Source: Polyangium mundeleinium (GTDB lineage Bacteria; Myxococcota_A; Polyangia; Polyangiales; Polyangiaceae). From it: a stretch of DNA of 64,000 nt. The DNA lies in contig NZ_JAQNDO010000001.1 of assembly GCF_028369105.1 (NCBI RefSeq), positions 7,782,501-7,846,500 on the forward strand. Direction: 5' to 3'. A model generated the notes under the pieces. That model saw only the letters and a program-made list of their open reading frames with translations, did no database searches and was not told the origin of the DNA. Made by a program: the position numbers and the translations under genes. Below are positions 24,620 to 33,087 of this stretch, piece after piece (position 1 is the stretch's first letter; every line of letters begins with the position of its first letter).

Positions 24620-25645
24620 TCAAGTGTTTTTCTGCGCCACCGCCGCGACAATCACGATGGCGCCCGTGAGCATCAGTCGGCTCGCCTCCGGCACGGCATT
24701 GATGCTGAGGATCTTGTCGAGGTACCCGATGGTCAGCACGCCGAGCAGCGTGAGTCCCATGCCCCCGCGGCCGCCTTTGAGGCTCGTGCCGCCGATGACG
24801 ACCATTGCAATCGCCGTGAGCTCGTAGGTGACGCCGGCCTCGGGGTCGCCCTGCTGCTCCTGCGCGGCCTGGCAAATGCCCGCGGCGGCCGCGCAGACGC
24901 CGGAGATCACGTAGGCGAGGATCTTCGTGGCGCGCACGGGGACCCCGGACAATCGCGCGGCCTCCTCGTTCCCCCCGACGGCATAAAGGTACCGGCCGAG
25001 CCGATGGCGGGCGCACACGACGCCCACGATCGCGGCGATGGCGAGGAAGACCAGCGTGACGGCGGCGACGTGGCCGCCGAGGACCTGGGCGTCGAGCGCG
25101 CGAAAGAGCGGCGGGACCTCGACGTACCGGAGGACGCCGTCCGGTCCGGGGACGGCCGTCGCGACCTTCGTGCCTCCGCTCGTCGTCTTCGCGAGGCCAC
25201 GGGCGAAGACCATCATCGCAAGCGTCGCGACGAAGGGCTGCACCCGGGCAAACGCGACGACGGAGCCCGAAGCCGCCCCGCACGCGGCGCCCATCCCGAG
25301 CACGAGGAGCACGGAGAGCCACGCCGGCTCGCCCGCGTGAATGCTGAGTTTCGCGGCGACGACGGCCGAGAGGCCGAGCACGCTGCCGACGGAGAGATCG
25401 ATCCCGCCCGCGAGGATCACGGGGAGCAGGCCACAAGCGAGGATGCCGACGACCGAGGCCTGCCGGAGCGCGCCCTGGTGCGTGCCGAGGCGGAAGAAGG
25501 CGCCTTCCGCGGGGAAGAGGACGCCGAGGGCGAGGACGAGCGCGAGCGAGAACAGGGCACGCGCGAGGGAGGCGTGGTGCCACGCACCGGGTTTTCCGGG
25601 CGAACGCGGGGCGGGCGTTTCGAGGCTTTGGGGGGTTTCGCTCAT
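24620..25645 (-). CDS. Ribose-type ABC transporter permease
   Basis: A 341-residue membrane protein of the RbsC/BPD_transp_2 family with about eight to ten hydrophobic helices. Diagnostic segments are LLPVILAGGIDLSVGSVLGL near residue 80 and the ATPase-contact loop AVGGNEEAARLSGVPVRATK near 225. IGGTSLKGGRGG near 290 is also typical. The first 30 residues are Pro-rich and cytoplasmic. Its ATG overlaps the TGA of the ATPase gene (ATGA), showing translational coupling. Confidence 0.95.
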   Translation of the reverse strand: MSETPQSLETPAPRSPGKPGAWHHASLARALFSLALVLALGVLFPAEGAFFRLGTHQGALRQASVVGILACGLLPVILAGGIDLSVGSVLGLSAVVAAKLSIHAGEPAWLSVLLVLGMGAACGAASGSVVAFARVQPFVATLAMMVFARGLAKTTSGGTKVATAVPGPDGVLRYVEVPPLFRALDAQVLGGHVAAVTLVFLAIAAIVGVVCARHRLGRYLYAVGGNEEAARLSGVPVRATKILAYVISGVCAAAAGICQAAQEQQGDPEAGVTYELTAIAMVVIGGTSLKGGRGGMGLTLLGVLTIGYLDKILSINAVPEASRLMLTGAIVIVAAVAQKNT

Positions 25646-27186
25646 GCGCGCGCCTCGTCGTGGCCCATGGCGAGGGCGAGCAGCGCGGCCGGGGTCGCTT
25701 CGGCCCGCGCCACGTCGGCCGCGATCCGGCCTCGTCGGAGCACGAGGACGCGGTCCGCGAGCGCGGCAATCTCGCGCGCGTCCGAGCCCGCCACGAGGAC
25801 GGCCGCGCCCGCGGCGGCGAGCGCGCGGAGCTTTGCGTGAATCTCGGCCTTCGCGCCGATGTCGACGCCGCGCGTGGGTTCGTCGCAAAGCAGGACGCGG
25901 GGCGCTTCGAGCAGCCATTTCCCGAGCACGACCTTTTGCTGGTTGCCGCCCGAGAGCGTGGCCGCGTCCATGGCGAGGGCCTCGGGCCGGAGGCCCACGT
26001 CCGCCGCCATCGCGAGGGCCGCGCGGCGCTCGCGCGCCGGGCGCAGCCATCCGAGCGGCGAGAGCGCAGGGAGCTTGACGAGGGTCCCATTGTGCTCGGC
26101 CGTCATGCCAGGCACGAGGCCCATGGTTTTCCGGTCCGCGGGGACGAACGCGACGCCGAGCGCCCTCGCCTCGCGCGGGGATCCCATCCGCACGGGCACG
26201 GACGAGAGCCGCACCACTTTCGCCCGCGCGCGCGCGCCGAGCGCCCCCGAGAGCCCGAGCAAGAGCTCACTCGCGCCCGCGCCCGAGAGCCCAAAGAGCC
26301 CGACGATCTCGCCCGCGAACACCACGAACGAGGCCCGATCGACGAGGGGCCTTTCGCCGTCGGTCGAATCCACGGAAAACGCCTCGACCGCGAGCCGCTC
26401 TTCACGCGTCGACGGTGAAACCGGCAACCCCTCGGCCGGCGCATGCCGCGGTCCGAGCATCCAAGCGACGACCTGATCGAGCGGGACCTCGCCCACCCGC
26501 GCGGAGCCAACGACACGGCCGTCGCGCAGGACCGTGAGTCGATCGGCAATCCGCTCGATCTCTTCCATGCGATGCGAGACATACACGAGGGCGACGCCGC
26601 GCGCGCGGAGGCCGGCGATGAGCTCGAAGAGCCGATCGATCGCAGGCCCCGCGAGCGAGCTCGTCGGCTCGTCCATGATGAGCACCCGCGCGCCACGGCC
26701 GAGGGCCCGCGCGACTTCAACGAGCTGCCGCTCGGGGAGCGAGAGGCGCTCGACGAGCATGTCGGGGTCGAGATCGAGGCCGACCTCGGCAAGAATCCGC
26801 GCGGCGCGGGCGCGCTCTTGCCGGCGGTCGATGAAGCCAAACCGACCGAGCGGTCGCTCGACGAAGAGGTTTTCCGCGATCGAGAGCGCCGGCAGGAGCG
26901 AGAGCTCCTGATGAATGACGGCGATCCCGAGCGCGCCCGCGTGCGCCGGGGAGCGGGGACGAGCGGGCCGGCCGTCGAGGGAAATCGAGCCTCCGTGGTC
27001 CGTGTACACACCGGCGAGGATCTTGAGCAGCGTGCTCTTGCCCGCGCCATTCTCCCCGAGGAGCGCGTGGACTTCGCCTGCGTGGAGGTCGAGCGAGACC
27101 CCGTCGAGGACGGTGGCCCGGCCAAATCGCTTGGAGATGTGCTCCATGCGGACGACGGGGGCGGAAGCTCGATCGGGCTCAGCCAT
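25642..27186 (-). CDS. Ribose-type ABC transporter ATPase (two nucleotide-binding domains)
   Basis: A 514-residue double ATPase of the RbsA/MglA type. Domain 1 has Walker A GENGAGKST at 44-52, signature LSLPERQLVEVARAL and Walker B VLIMDEPTSSL. Domain 2 has a degenerate Walker A (GLSGAGASELL, Lys lost) but an intact LSGGNQQKVVLGKWL signature and VLLCDEPTRGVDIGAK. This asymmetry is normal for the family. The ATG at 27186 gives the usual N-terminus; the frame is open upstream without homology. First gene of a three-gene import operon; no local regulator or sugar enzyme is present to reveal the substrate. Confidence 0.95.
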   Translation of the reverse strand: MAEPDRASAPVVRMEHISKRFGRATVLDGVSLDLHAGEVHALLGENGAGKSTLLKILAGVYTDHGGSISLDGRPARPRSPAHAGALGIAVIHQELSLLPALSIAENLFVERPLGRFGFIDRRQERARAARILAEVGLDLDPDMLVERLSLPERQLVEVARALGRGARVLIMDEPTSSLAGPAIDRLFELIAGLRARGVALVYVSHRMEEIERIADRLTVLRDGRVVGSARVGEVPLDQVVAWMLGPRHAPAEGLPVSPSTREERLAVEAFSVDSTDGERPLVDRASFVVFAGEIVGLFGLSGAGASELLLGLSGALGARARAKVVRLSSVPVRMGSPREARALGVAFVPADRKTMGLVPGMTAEHNGTLVKLPALSPLGWLRPARERRAALAMAADVGLRPEALAMDAATLSGGNQQKVVLGKWLLEAPRVLLCDEPTRGVDIGAKAEIHAKLRALAAAGAAVLVAGSDAREIAALADRVLVLRRGRIAADVARAEATPAALLALAMGHDEARA

Positions 27187-27510
27187 ACGGACGTGGGAAG
27201 GGTAGTGCGAGGTGGAGCGGTACGGAAGGGGCGAAGGGCACGGCGCGGCGAGGACGCTGCAATGCCCAGGGCGGTATGCCGACCGAGGAAGCGAGACGGG
27301 GGGAGGATCGGGTCCGCGACGCAAGGTCGTACGACCTGAGGGGAGACCCTTGCCAATGCTGCACGTGCATTGCGACGTCTGCGTGCATCCGGCCGACGGA
27401 GAAACGCGAGCGAGGCCGCGAGGCGCAGTGGGGGGATTGACGTGCTCCGTGCGGACGTGTAAGGGAAGTGCGCGTAGAAATCGAATGGCTTGTGAACGTG
27501 GGGGTCTGAA
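27187..27510. promoter_or_regulatory. Divergent intergenic region (ABC operon / glycosyltransferase)
   Basis: No gene is visible in these 324 bases. They must hold the promoters of the ABC operon (left) and the GT39-like gene (right). A TTGACG at 27437-27442 could be a -35 box for the rightward gene, but the expected -10 region (TAAGGG) is poor. Confidence 0.35.
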
Positions 27511-29112
27511 ATGCTTTCTACGCCCAAGCGCCTGCTCTTGGCTGCGCTGCTCGTGCACGCGGCTTTACATCTCCCGGCGGCCTTCACGCGGCAGCACATG
27601 GAATTCGACGATGCTTGTAGCTACGTCGAGGCAGCCGGTCACCAGGGGGACTACGCGCGCACCGTTCCTCAGGGGCTCCCGCCCGCGGGATCCTGGGTGC
27701 CGGCGGCCACGTGGAAGCAAATGCTCACGCCGGACGAGCCGCTCGTGTTCCGCACGATCGCCGAGGATCTCGGTCGTTATGACATTCATCCGCCGCTCTA
27801 TTTCTGGCTTCTGCACCTTGGATTGCTCGGGGCCGGGTTTCATCTGTGGGTGGGGCCGCTCGTCAACCTCGGGTTCGACATCCTTTCCATCTTCGCACTG
27901 TACGCATTGGCCCGCCGCGTCCTCGGCGACGAAAGGAAGGCCGGGCTCGCGGCGCTGTTGTGGAGCGTGAGCCCAGGCCCTCTTCTGGCCGCTCTCGAGG
28001 CGCGGCAATACAGTCTTTTCGCTTTGGTCAGCATTTTGTTCGTCAGGAGCGTGCTCGATTTTCTCGAGGACGGCGCGCGGCTACGTCCTCGCTCGGCCTT
28101 GTGGCTCTGCTTCGTGACGTGGCTCGGGTTGCTCACGCAGTACCAGTTCGCGATCCTCGTCGGCGCGGCAGGCGTCCTGCTCGTCCTGAAGCAAGCGAGG
28201 CGGGACCCGAGACGCCTCGCCGTGGCGCTCGGCGCGCTCGCGGCAGGCGCCGCGCTGATGCTGCCGATGCACGAGCTCGTGCTCGCGTCCTTCCAACAGC
28301 AGCAACGCCAGCTCCTTCCCTTCGATTGGAACGCGCTGTTCGTGCGAATCACCAGCGTGTTCGCCGCGCCGAGCACGTTCTTCGTCATGGGTTTGGCCCA
28401 GCAGGTCCTTTGGGTGGCGGCCGCATCGGCGGGCTTGGTCGGGCTGCGGCGTTCGCTGCGGCGGCGAAACGAGACGTTTCGCGCGGCGTTCTCCCGCCTC
28501 GAACCGCCGGTGCAGCATGTCTTTCTGCTGCTGTCCGTCTCGCTCGGAGTCGCCACGATCGCCTTCCTCGGCTTTCGAACGCCGGCCTGGGTGATGCAAG
28601 GGAAATACCTCGCCTGGGCGCATCCCATGATCGCCTGCTTGCTCGTTCGCGCCCTTCACGCGTTCCAGCCGTCGTCGATACGGCGGTTTTTGTATCTCGT
28701 GGGGCTGATTCTCCTGGGCAATGCCCTCTGGCTCGACGGGCAGCGCATCCGGCAGGCCCATAGGATCGCCGAGGCCCGGCGCAACGTCGCGAGCGTGGAT
28801 CGGGTCGTCTTCGATTCGGGCTCGCGTGGGCTTTTTTTCCCTGCGATGTTGCAATTGCCTGACGACACGCTCGTCTTTGCGGCCCCGGCGAAGGTGCTGC
28901 TGGATGCGCCGGAGCGCTGGCTGCCGGAGCTCTCGGAGCGTTCCCTCTGGATCCACGACCCTGGCGGCGCAGCGATGATGACCCCAGCGCGCATGGAGGG
29001 GTTGCTCCAGGGTCGACTCGGCTTCGCCCCGAAGGAGGGGCCGTTATGGCCCCGCCAAGTGGCCTATCCCTTTGGTCCGCCCCCGGCGCGAAAGGCGCAG
29101 CAGGAGCCGTAG
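27511..29112 (+). CDS. GT39/PMT-like membrane glycosyltransferase
   Basis: A 533-residue multipass protein of the GT-C fold, resembling glycosyltransferase family 39 (ArnT/PMT type), which moves sugars from polyprenyl-phosphate donors at the outer face of the inner membrane. A hydrophobic helix at 7-24 is followed by the loop with EFDDACSYVE (Asp33, Asp34), the position of the catalytic acidic residue. The HPPLYFW motif comes at 93-99. About ten further helices follow, then a soluble periplasmic tail from ~440. Acceptor unknown. Stands alone and ends 31 bases before the convergent ferritin-like gene. Confidence 0.82.
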   Translation: MLSTPKRLLLAALLVHAALHLPAAFTRQHMEFDDACSYVEAAGHQGDYARTVPQGLPPAGSWVPAATWKQMLTPDEPLVFRTIAEDLGRYDIHPPLYFWLLHLGLLGAGFHLWVGPLVNLGFDILSIFALYALARRVLGDERKAGLAALLWSVSPGPLLAALEARQYSLFALVSILFVRSVLDFLEDGARLRPRSALWLCFVTWLGLLTQYQFAILVGAAGVLLVLKQARRDPRRLAVALGALAAGAALMLPMHELVLASFQQQQRQLLPFDWNALFVRITSVFAAPSTFFVMGLAQQVLWVAAASAGLVGLRRSLRRRNETFRAAFSRLEPPVQHVFLLLSVSLGVATIAFLGFRTPAWVMQGKYLAWAHPMIACLLVRALHAFQPSSIRRFLYLVGLILLGNALWLDGQRIRQAHRIAEARRNVASVDRVVFDSGSRGLFFPAMLQLPDDTLVFAAPAKVLLDAPERWLPELSERSLWIHDPGGAAMMTPARMEGLLQGRLGFAPKEGPLWPRQVAYPFGPPPARKAQQEP

Positions 29113-29143
29113 GGGTGCGGGGCCAAGCCCCGCGCTTCGCCTC

Positions 29144-30334
29144 TCAACCCTCTCGAACCGCCGCTTCCACGAGCGCGCGGCCGAGCGGCATCACGACGTC
29201 GTCCATCGCCCGGACGAAGGCAGCGCGGGCGTCCGCGCAGGGCACGTGGCCATGCGCCGCAGCCACGTCAGGCGCGAGCTGGGGCTCCGCGGGCGGCGAC
29301 GGCAGGCGGCCCGCGGCGTCGCGGAACGCTCGCGCGACGGCGTCGCGCACGGGCGCCCCGCCTGCCGCAATCGCGAAGGAGACGACGCGGAACGCGAGCT
29401 CTGCGTGGCGCGCCTCGTCCTCCGCGATGCCCGCGAGCACGCGGCGCACGGCTGGATCCGACGCGCGCTCGGCCTGCTCGGCCGCGAGCACCGCCGCGAG
29501 CGTCTCGCCCACGGCGCCCTCGATCACGGTGGAGACCGCGAGCTCCACGAGGCCCTCGTCGAGCGGGAGCGAGAGCGCCTCGGGCAAACCCCGGGGCGCG
29601 ACGGGCGCGCCGCGATACGCCGCCGCGAGCGAGAGCGAGAGCCGCGCATGCCGCACCTCGTCGAGCGCGGCTTCATGTGCGGCTCGCACGAGCGACGCGT
29701 CGGCCCCGTGCGCGAGCAGCGCGAGGGCGAGGCGCGAGAATGCGGCGACCGAGGCGTGCTCGAAGAGCCCGTCGCGGATCCAGCGCTCCGCGAGCACCTC
29801 GCGCGCCTCGGCGGAGAGGCCCTCGACGTTCGGCGCGAGCGGCTCGTCGGACCAACCCCGCCGCGCAGCCTCGACGGGCGCGACCACGGGGCCATCCTCG
29901 GCGCGGAGCGGCCGGCCGACGGCGCATGCGACCTCGATCGTGGTGTCGTAACAGCAGAAGCCATTGCCGCTCGGATCGGGCTTCGGGCCAGCGTCGACCG
30001 AGTGCAGGCAGGAGCAGATGTCGAGGGTTTCCGCGATGGCGCCGTGGGCCTCGTTCGTCGAGGGGCAGGTCAAGCCTGTCGAAGGGAAGCACGCGAGGAA
30101 CGACGTGAGCGTTCCAGTGCCCTCGCACGCGGGGATACCCGTGGAGCTCGACGTCGCGTCCGTCGTCGAGTTGGTGCTGCTCGTGCCACCTGCGCCGCCT
30201 GCGCCCGTGGACTCACTGTCGACGACGACCTTCGCGCCGCAGCCGACGAACGCGACAGGCGCGGCGAGCGTGATTCCGAGCGCGGCCGCGACGCGGTACG
30301 CGAGTGTTCTCCGAAAGATAAGCGAGCTGTCCAT
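29144..30334 (-). CDS. Ferritin-like-domain lipoprotein
   Basis: A 396-residue envelope protein. The signal peptide ends PVAFVGC (lipid-modified Cys32). Then comes a Gly/Ser/Thr-rich linker with several cysteines (PACEGTG, FLACFPSTGLTCPS, ICSCLHS, GFCCYD) and a C-terminal helical bundle from ~170. The bundle carries FEHASVAAFSRLALALLAHG, EAALDEVRHARLSL and AGIAEDEARHAELAF. These E...ExxH motifs are the di-iron ligands of ferritin-like proteins. Role in iron or redox handling in the periplasm is inferred only. Its start is only 27 bases from the divergent GST gene. Confidence 0.8.
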   Translation of the reverse strand: MDSSLIFRRTLAYRVAAALGITLAAPVAFVGCGAKVVVDSESTGAGGAGGTSSTNSTTDATSSSTGIPACEGTGTLTSFLACFPSTGLTCPSTNEAHGAIAETLDICSCLHSVDAGPKPDPSGNGFCCYDTTIEVACAVGRPLRAEDGPVVAPVEAARRGWSDEPLAPNVEGLSAEAREVLAERWIRDGLFEHASVAAFSRLALALLAHGADASLVRAAHEAALDEVRHARLSLSLAAAYRGAPVAPRGLPEALSLPLDEGLVELAVSTVIEGAVGETLAAVLAAEQAERASDPAVRRVLAGIAEDEARHAELAFRVVSFAIAAGGAPVRDAVARAFRDAAGRLPSPPAEPQLAPDVAAAHGHVPCADARAAFVRAMDDVVMPLGRALVEAAVREG

Positions 30335-30361
30335 CGCCGCATGATACATGACGAGGCGCCC

Positions 30362-31126
30362 ATGCAACGTCCTCTGCTCGTCACGATCACGTTCAGCCAC
30401 TACTGCGAGAAGGCCCGGTGGACGCTTGATCACGCGGGCATCCCCTACCGCGAGTCCGGGCACCTGCCCGCGTTCCACATGCTCGCCGTGCGCCGCGCGG
30501 GCGGGCATCGCAGCGTGCCCGCGCTCATCACGGACGAGGGCGCGATCAACGACTCGACGGACATCGCGAAGTGGGCCGCTCAAAAAGCGCCCGCCGCGCA
30601 GCTCTACGGGACGAACGACGCCGAGCGCCGGGAGATCGAGGCGCTCGAGGATCACTTCGACGAGCATTTCGGGCCGCACACCCGGCGATGGATGTACTTC
30701 CACATGCTGCCGGACAAGGGCCTCGTGCTCGGCCTCTCGGCCAAGCAAAACGCGCCGGCGCTGGAGAAACGCCTGCTCCCGGTTTTCTTCCCCGTCGTCC
30801 GCCCCGCGATGCGCAAGGCCATGCGCATCACACCCGACGGCGCCGCGCGTTCGCTCCGCAAGATCGAGGCGATGTTCGCCGAGGTCGGCAAGAAGCTCGA
30901 AGACGGTCGACCCTTCCTGGTGGGCGACACGCTCACGATGGCGGACATCACGTTCGCGAGCCTCGCAGCGGTGGTCCTGGCCCCTCCGGAGTACGGCGCG
31001 CCGCTCTGCCCGATCGAGACGCTGCCGCAGGAGCCCGGCTCGCACATGCGCGCCTGGCAAGAGCTGCCCGCGGGGAAGTTCGTGGCGCGCATGTTTCGGG
31101 ACCACCGAGCCCCCGCGCGCGCTTGA
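30362..31126 (+). CDS. Glutathione S-transferase family protein
   Basis: A 254-residue thioredoxin-fold plus helical protein. The N-terminal strand TITFSHYCEKARWTLDHAGI contains the SxYCxKxR site expected of GSTs. Next come the substrate cis-Pro turn (SVPALITDEG) and NDSTDIAKWA. The C-terminal half has VGDTLTMADITFASLAAVV, the N-capping/ADI motif. An ATG at 30341 is an alternative start. It is divergent from the ferritin-like gene with almost no room for separate promoters. Function in stress or conjugation chemistry is not further resolved. Confidence 0.88.
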   Translation: MQRPLLVTITFSHYCEKARWTLDHAGIPYRESGHLPAFHMLAVRRAGGHRSVPALITDEGAINDSTDIAKWAAQKAPAAQLYGTNDAERREIEALEDHFDEHFGPHTRRWMYFHMLPDKGLVLGLSAKQNAPALEKRLLPVFFPVVRPAMRKAMRITPDGAARSLRKIEAMFAEVGKKLEDGRPFLVGDTLTMADITFASLAAVVLAPPEYGAPLCPIETLPQEPGSHMRAWQELPAGKFVARMFRDHRAPARA

Positions 31127-31247
31127 AGGTCGACGCCTGACCCGTCCCGCGTGACAAGCCGTACCCCCCGTACCGGCGCGCATGGTAACGTCAAAGTGCA
31201 GACGCTCGCAGGGATCCCCTTCCCGTTGACGGAGCCACGGTCCCCCC

Positions 31248-32612
31248 ATGCCCCGCCGCTACCTCGTCCTTCGCACCGATCGCACCCAGCGCACGTTCCT
31301 CACCCGGGAGCTCGAGCAGGGCCGCCTGCGCCAGGGCTTCGGGTGGCGACGCGAGCACGATCTGCGGCTCCTGCGCGACCAGGTGCGCGCCGGAAAAAAG
31401 CTCACCGAGGAGGAAGCAAGCGTCTGGCGAAACCGGCGCCTGCTCGACACCGAGCCCGACGGTCTGAAGCCAGGCAACGTGCTGATCCTCCCGAACCTGC
31501 TCGATCAGGGTCGATGGGCCCTGGCGCGCGTGAAAGGCGGATACGAGTACGCGCCCATCGTCGCACCCGGGCGGGAGGGGCCCGATTACGGCCATATCAT
31601 CGCCGTAGATCCCATCCGCACGCCCGGCGGGAAGGTCGGCAGCGTGGAGGCGGAGAACACCCACGTCGACGCAGAGCTGCGCGCCACGATGCGGAACCCA
31701 TCGAGGATGTGGTCGATCGACGCACTCGGCTCCACCGTGGAAGCGCTCGTCCACGCGATCGAGTCCGGCAAGGATACGTGGACGCCCGACCCGGAGACGC
31801 AAAAAGCCGAAGGGTTCTTCACAGCCGTACGCGACGCGGCGTGGAAGCACATCCTGACGAAATACAAGGGCAACGAGCTCGCGCACCTCGTACATCACCT
31901 GTTCATGTGCATCTACGAGGGCGGGCGCGTCGAGCATTGGGGCGGAGCCGGCGAGAGGGGGACAGATCTCATCGTCTACACGCGCGATCCGCTGGGGCTC
32001 GAATACAAAGTCGCCGTCCAGATCAAGCAAAACGACGGGCTGCTCGACGACGAGCGGACGCTCGGCCAGATCGAGCAAGCCAAGGAGCTGCACAAGATCG
32101 ACGCAGGCGTGATCGTGACGACCGCCGAGGTGACGAGCAGCGCATTCGAGGAAAAGTGCGCCGCCCTCGAAGGCCGTCTCGGCATCGACATTCGCGTGAT
32201 CGGAAGAGGCGAGCTCATCGAGCTCGTGATGAAGTACCTCGGCAAAGCCCGAATGACCGTCCGCGAGGCGCTCATCGACCTCCTGCGCGCAAGCACACCC
32301 ACCCCCGAACCACGGGAGCACACGGCCGTCACCGATCGCATCTACGACGAGCTGCAACGTCTCCCCGAGCTCGAACGGCAAATCGCCGGGACCAAGGTCG
32401 CCCACCAGAACCGCGGCAGCGGCGCTCATTTGATCCGGGTCGAACTACCCCAGGAAATGATCGGCGCCGTCGTCGAGCCCATCGCCCAAAGCATCGTCTC
32501 CTGTCTACGGCGCATGGTCCCAAGCGCAAAATGCCAGCGAGGCAAACCAAGCGGCAGCGGCGGCAGCGGCACGAAATGGATGGTCGTGGATACTCTGCTC
32601 GAGCTTGCTTGA
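31248..32612 (+). CDS. Mrr-like restriction endonuclease-fold protein
   Basis: A 454-residue protein. Residues 205-330 fit the PD-(D/E)xK fold of Mrr-type enzymes: GNELAHLVHHLFM helix, GERGTDLIVY with Asp240, and KVAVQIKQND with the QxK pair (Gln258, Lys260). DAGVIVTTAEVTSSAFEEK follows, as in Mrr. The first 200 residues are not recognised and may sense the target. The C-terminus has a Ser/Gly-rich linker. No methyltransferase gene lies nearby, so a type IV-like, modification-dependent nuclease or a DNA-repair role is possible. Alternative: a non-defence nuclease. Confidence 0.75.
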   Translation: MPRRYLVLRTDRTQRTFLTRELEQGRLRQGFGWRREHDLRLLRDQVRAGKKLTEEEASVWRNRRLLDTEPDGLKPGNVLILPNLLDQGRWALARVKGGYEYAPIVAPGREGPDYGHIIAVDPIRTPGGKVGSVEAENTHVDAELRATMRNPSRMWSIDALGSTVEALVHAIESGKDTWTPDPETQKAEGFFTAVRDAAWKHILTKYKGNELAHLVHHLFMCIYEGGRVEHWGGAGERGTDLIVYTRDPLGLEYKVAVQIKQNDGLLDDERTLGQIEQAKELHKIDAGVIVTTAEVTSSAFEEKCAALEGRLGIDIRVIGRGELIELVMKYLGKARMTVREALIDLLRASTPTPEPREHTAVTDRIYDELQRLPELERQIAGTKVAHQNRGSGAHLIRVELPQEMIGAVVEPIAQSIVSCLRRMVPSAKCQRGKPSGSGGSGTKWMVVDTLLELA

Positions 32613-32619
32613 TGGGAGA

Positions 32620-33005
32620 GGCGCCGCGCTGGGGCTTTGCCCCAGGCCCCACCCGGGGCTGTCCGCCCCGGGACCCGGACCAGCGCAAGCGCTGGACGCG
32701 GGGTCGATGAACTGCGCTCCGCGCAGTTCATCGAACAGCCAGGGTCAAGACCCGTGACGACCTTGCCAACCACCACGGCAGCGCCGCAGGTTCAGCCGGC
32801 AGCGTGCCCGCTGCCAGCTTGAGACGCACCTCCATGGTCTTGCCACGGGCCCGTTGGAAGAACTGCGCACCGCGCAGTTCTTCCAGCCTCGGTCCAGGCC
32901 GTGCCTGGTCCGGGGTCGAGGGGGCGGACAGCCCCCCGCGGGGTCCGGGGCAGCGCCCCGGCGCGACGCCCTGACGCCCGGCGCGACGCCCTGGTGAGGC
33001 GGAGA
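32620..33005. repeat. Inverted pair of REP-like elements with long hairpins
   Basis: Element 1 carries GATGAACTGCGC/GCGCAGTTCATC (32706-32717 and 32721-32732), and element 2 carries GGAAGAACTGCGC/GCGCAGTTCTTCC (32856-32884). Both have 3-base loops. Around them lie matching GC-rich blocks (gggctgtccgcccc, ggaccag..ctgga, gggtcaagacc) in opposite order and strand, so the two are inverted copies of one element. At the right end GGCGCGACGCCCTG is repeated twice. No gene is seen here; the long antisense frame across it is not credible. Confidence 0.8.
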
Positions 33006-33087
33006 ACCCCTCTTCGACATCGACGTAGCGCATCGCGGCGAACCTCCCGTTCCGGAAATTCCCTGATCGGGTATCCTCCGTTTCGCC

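Noticed and set aside
24240-26090. A 616-codon minus-strand frame across the ABC permease region
   Set aside because: It is an alternative frame of the permease and ATPase genes, rich in Arg, with no family features.
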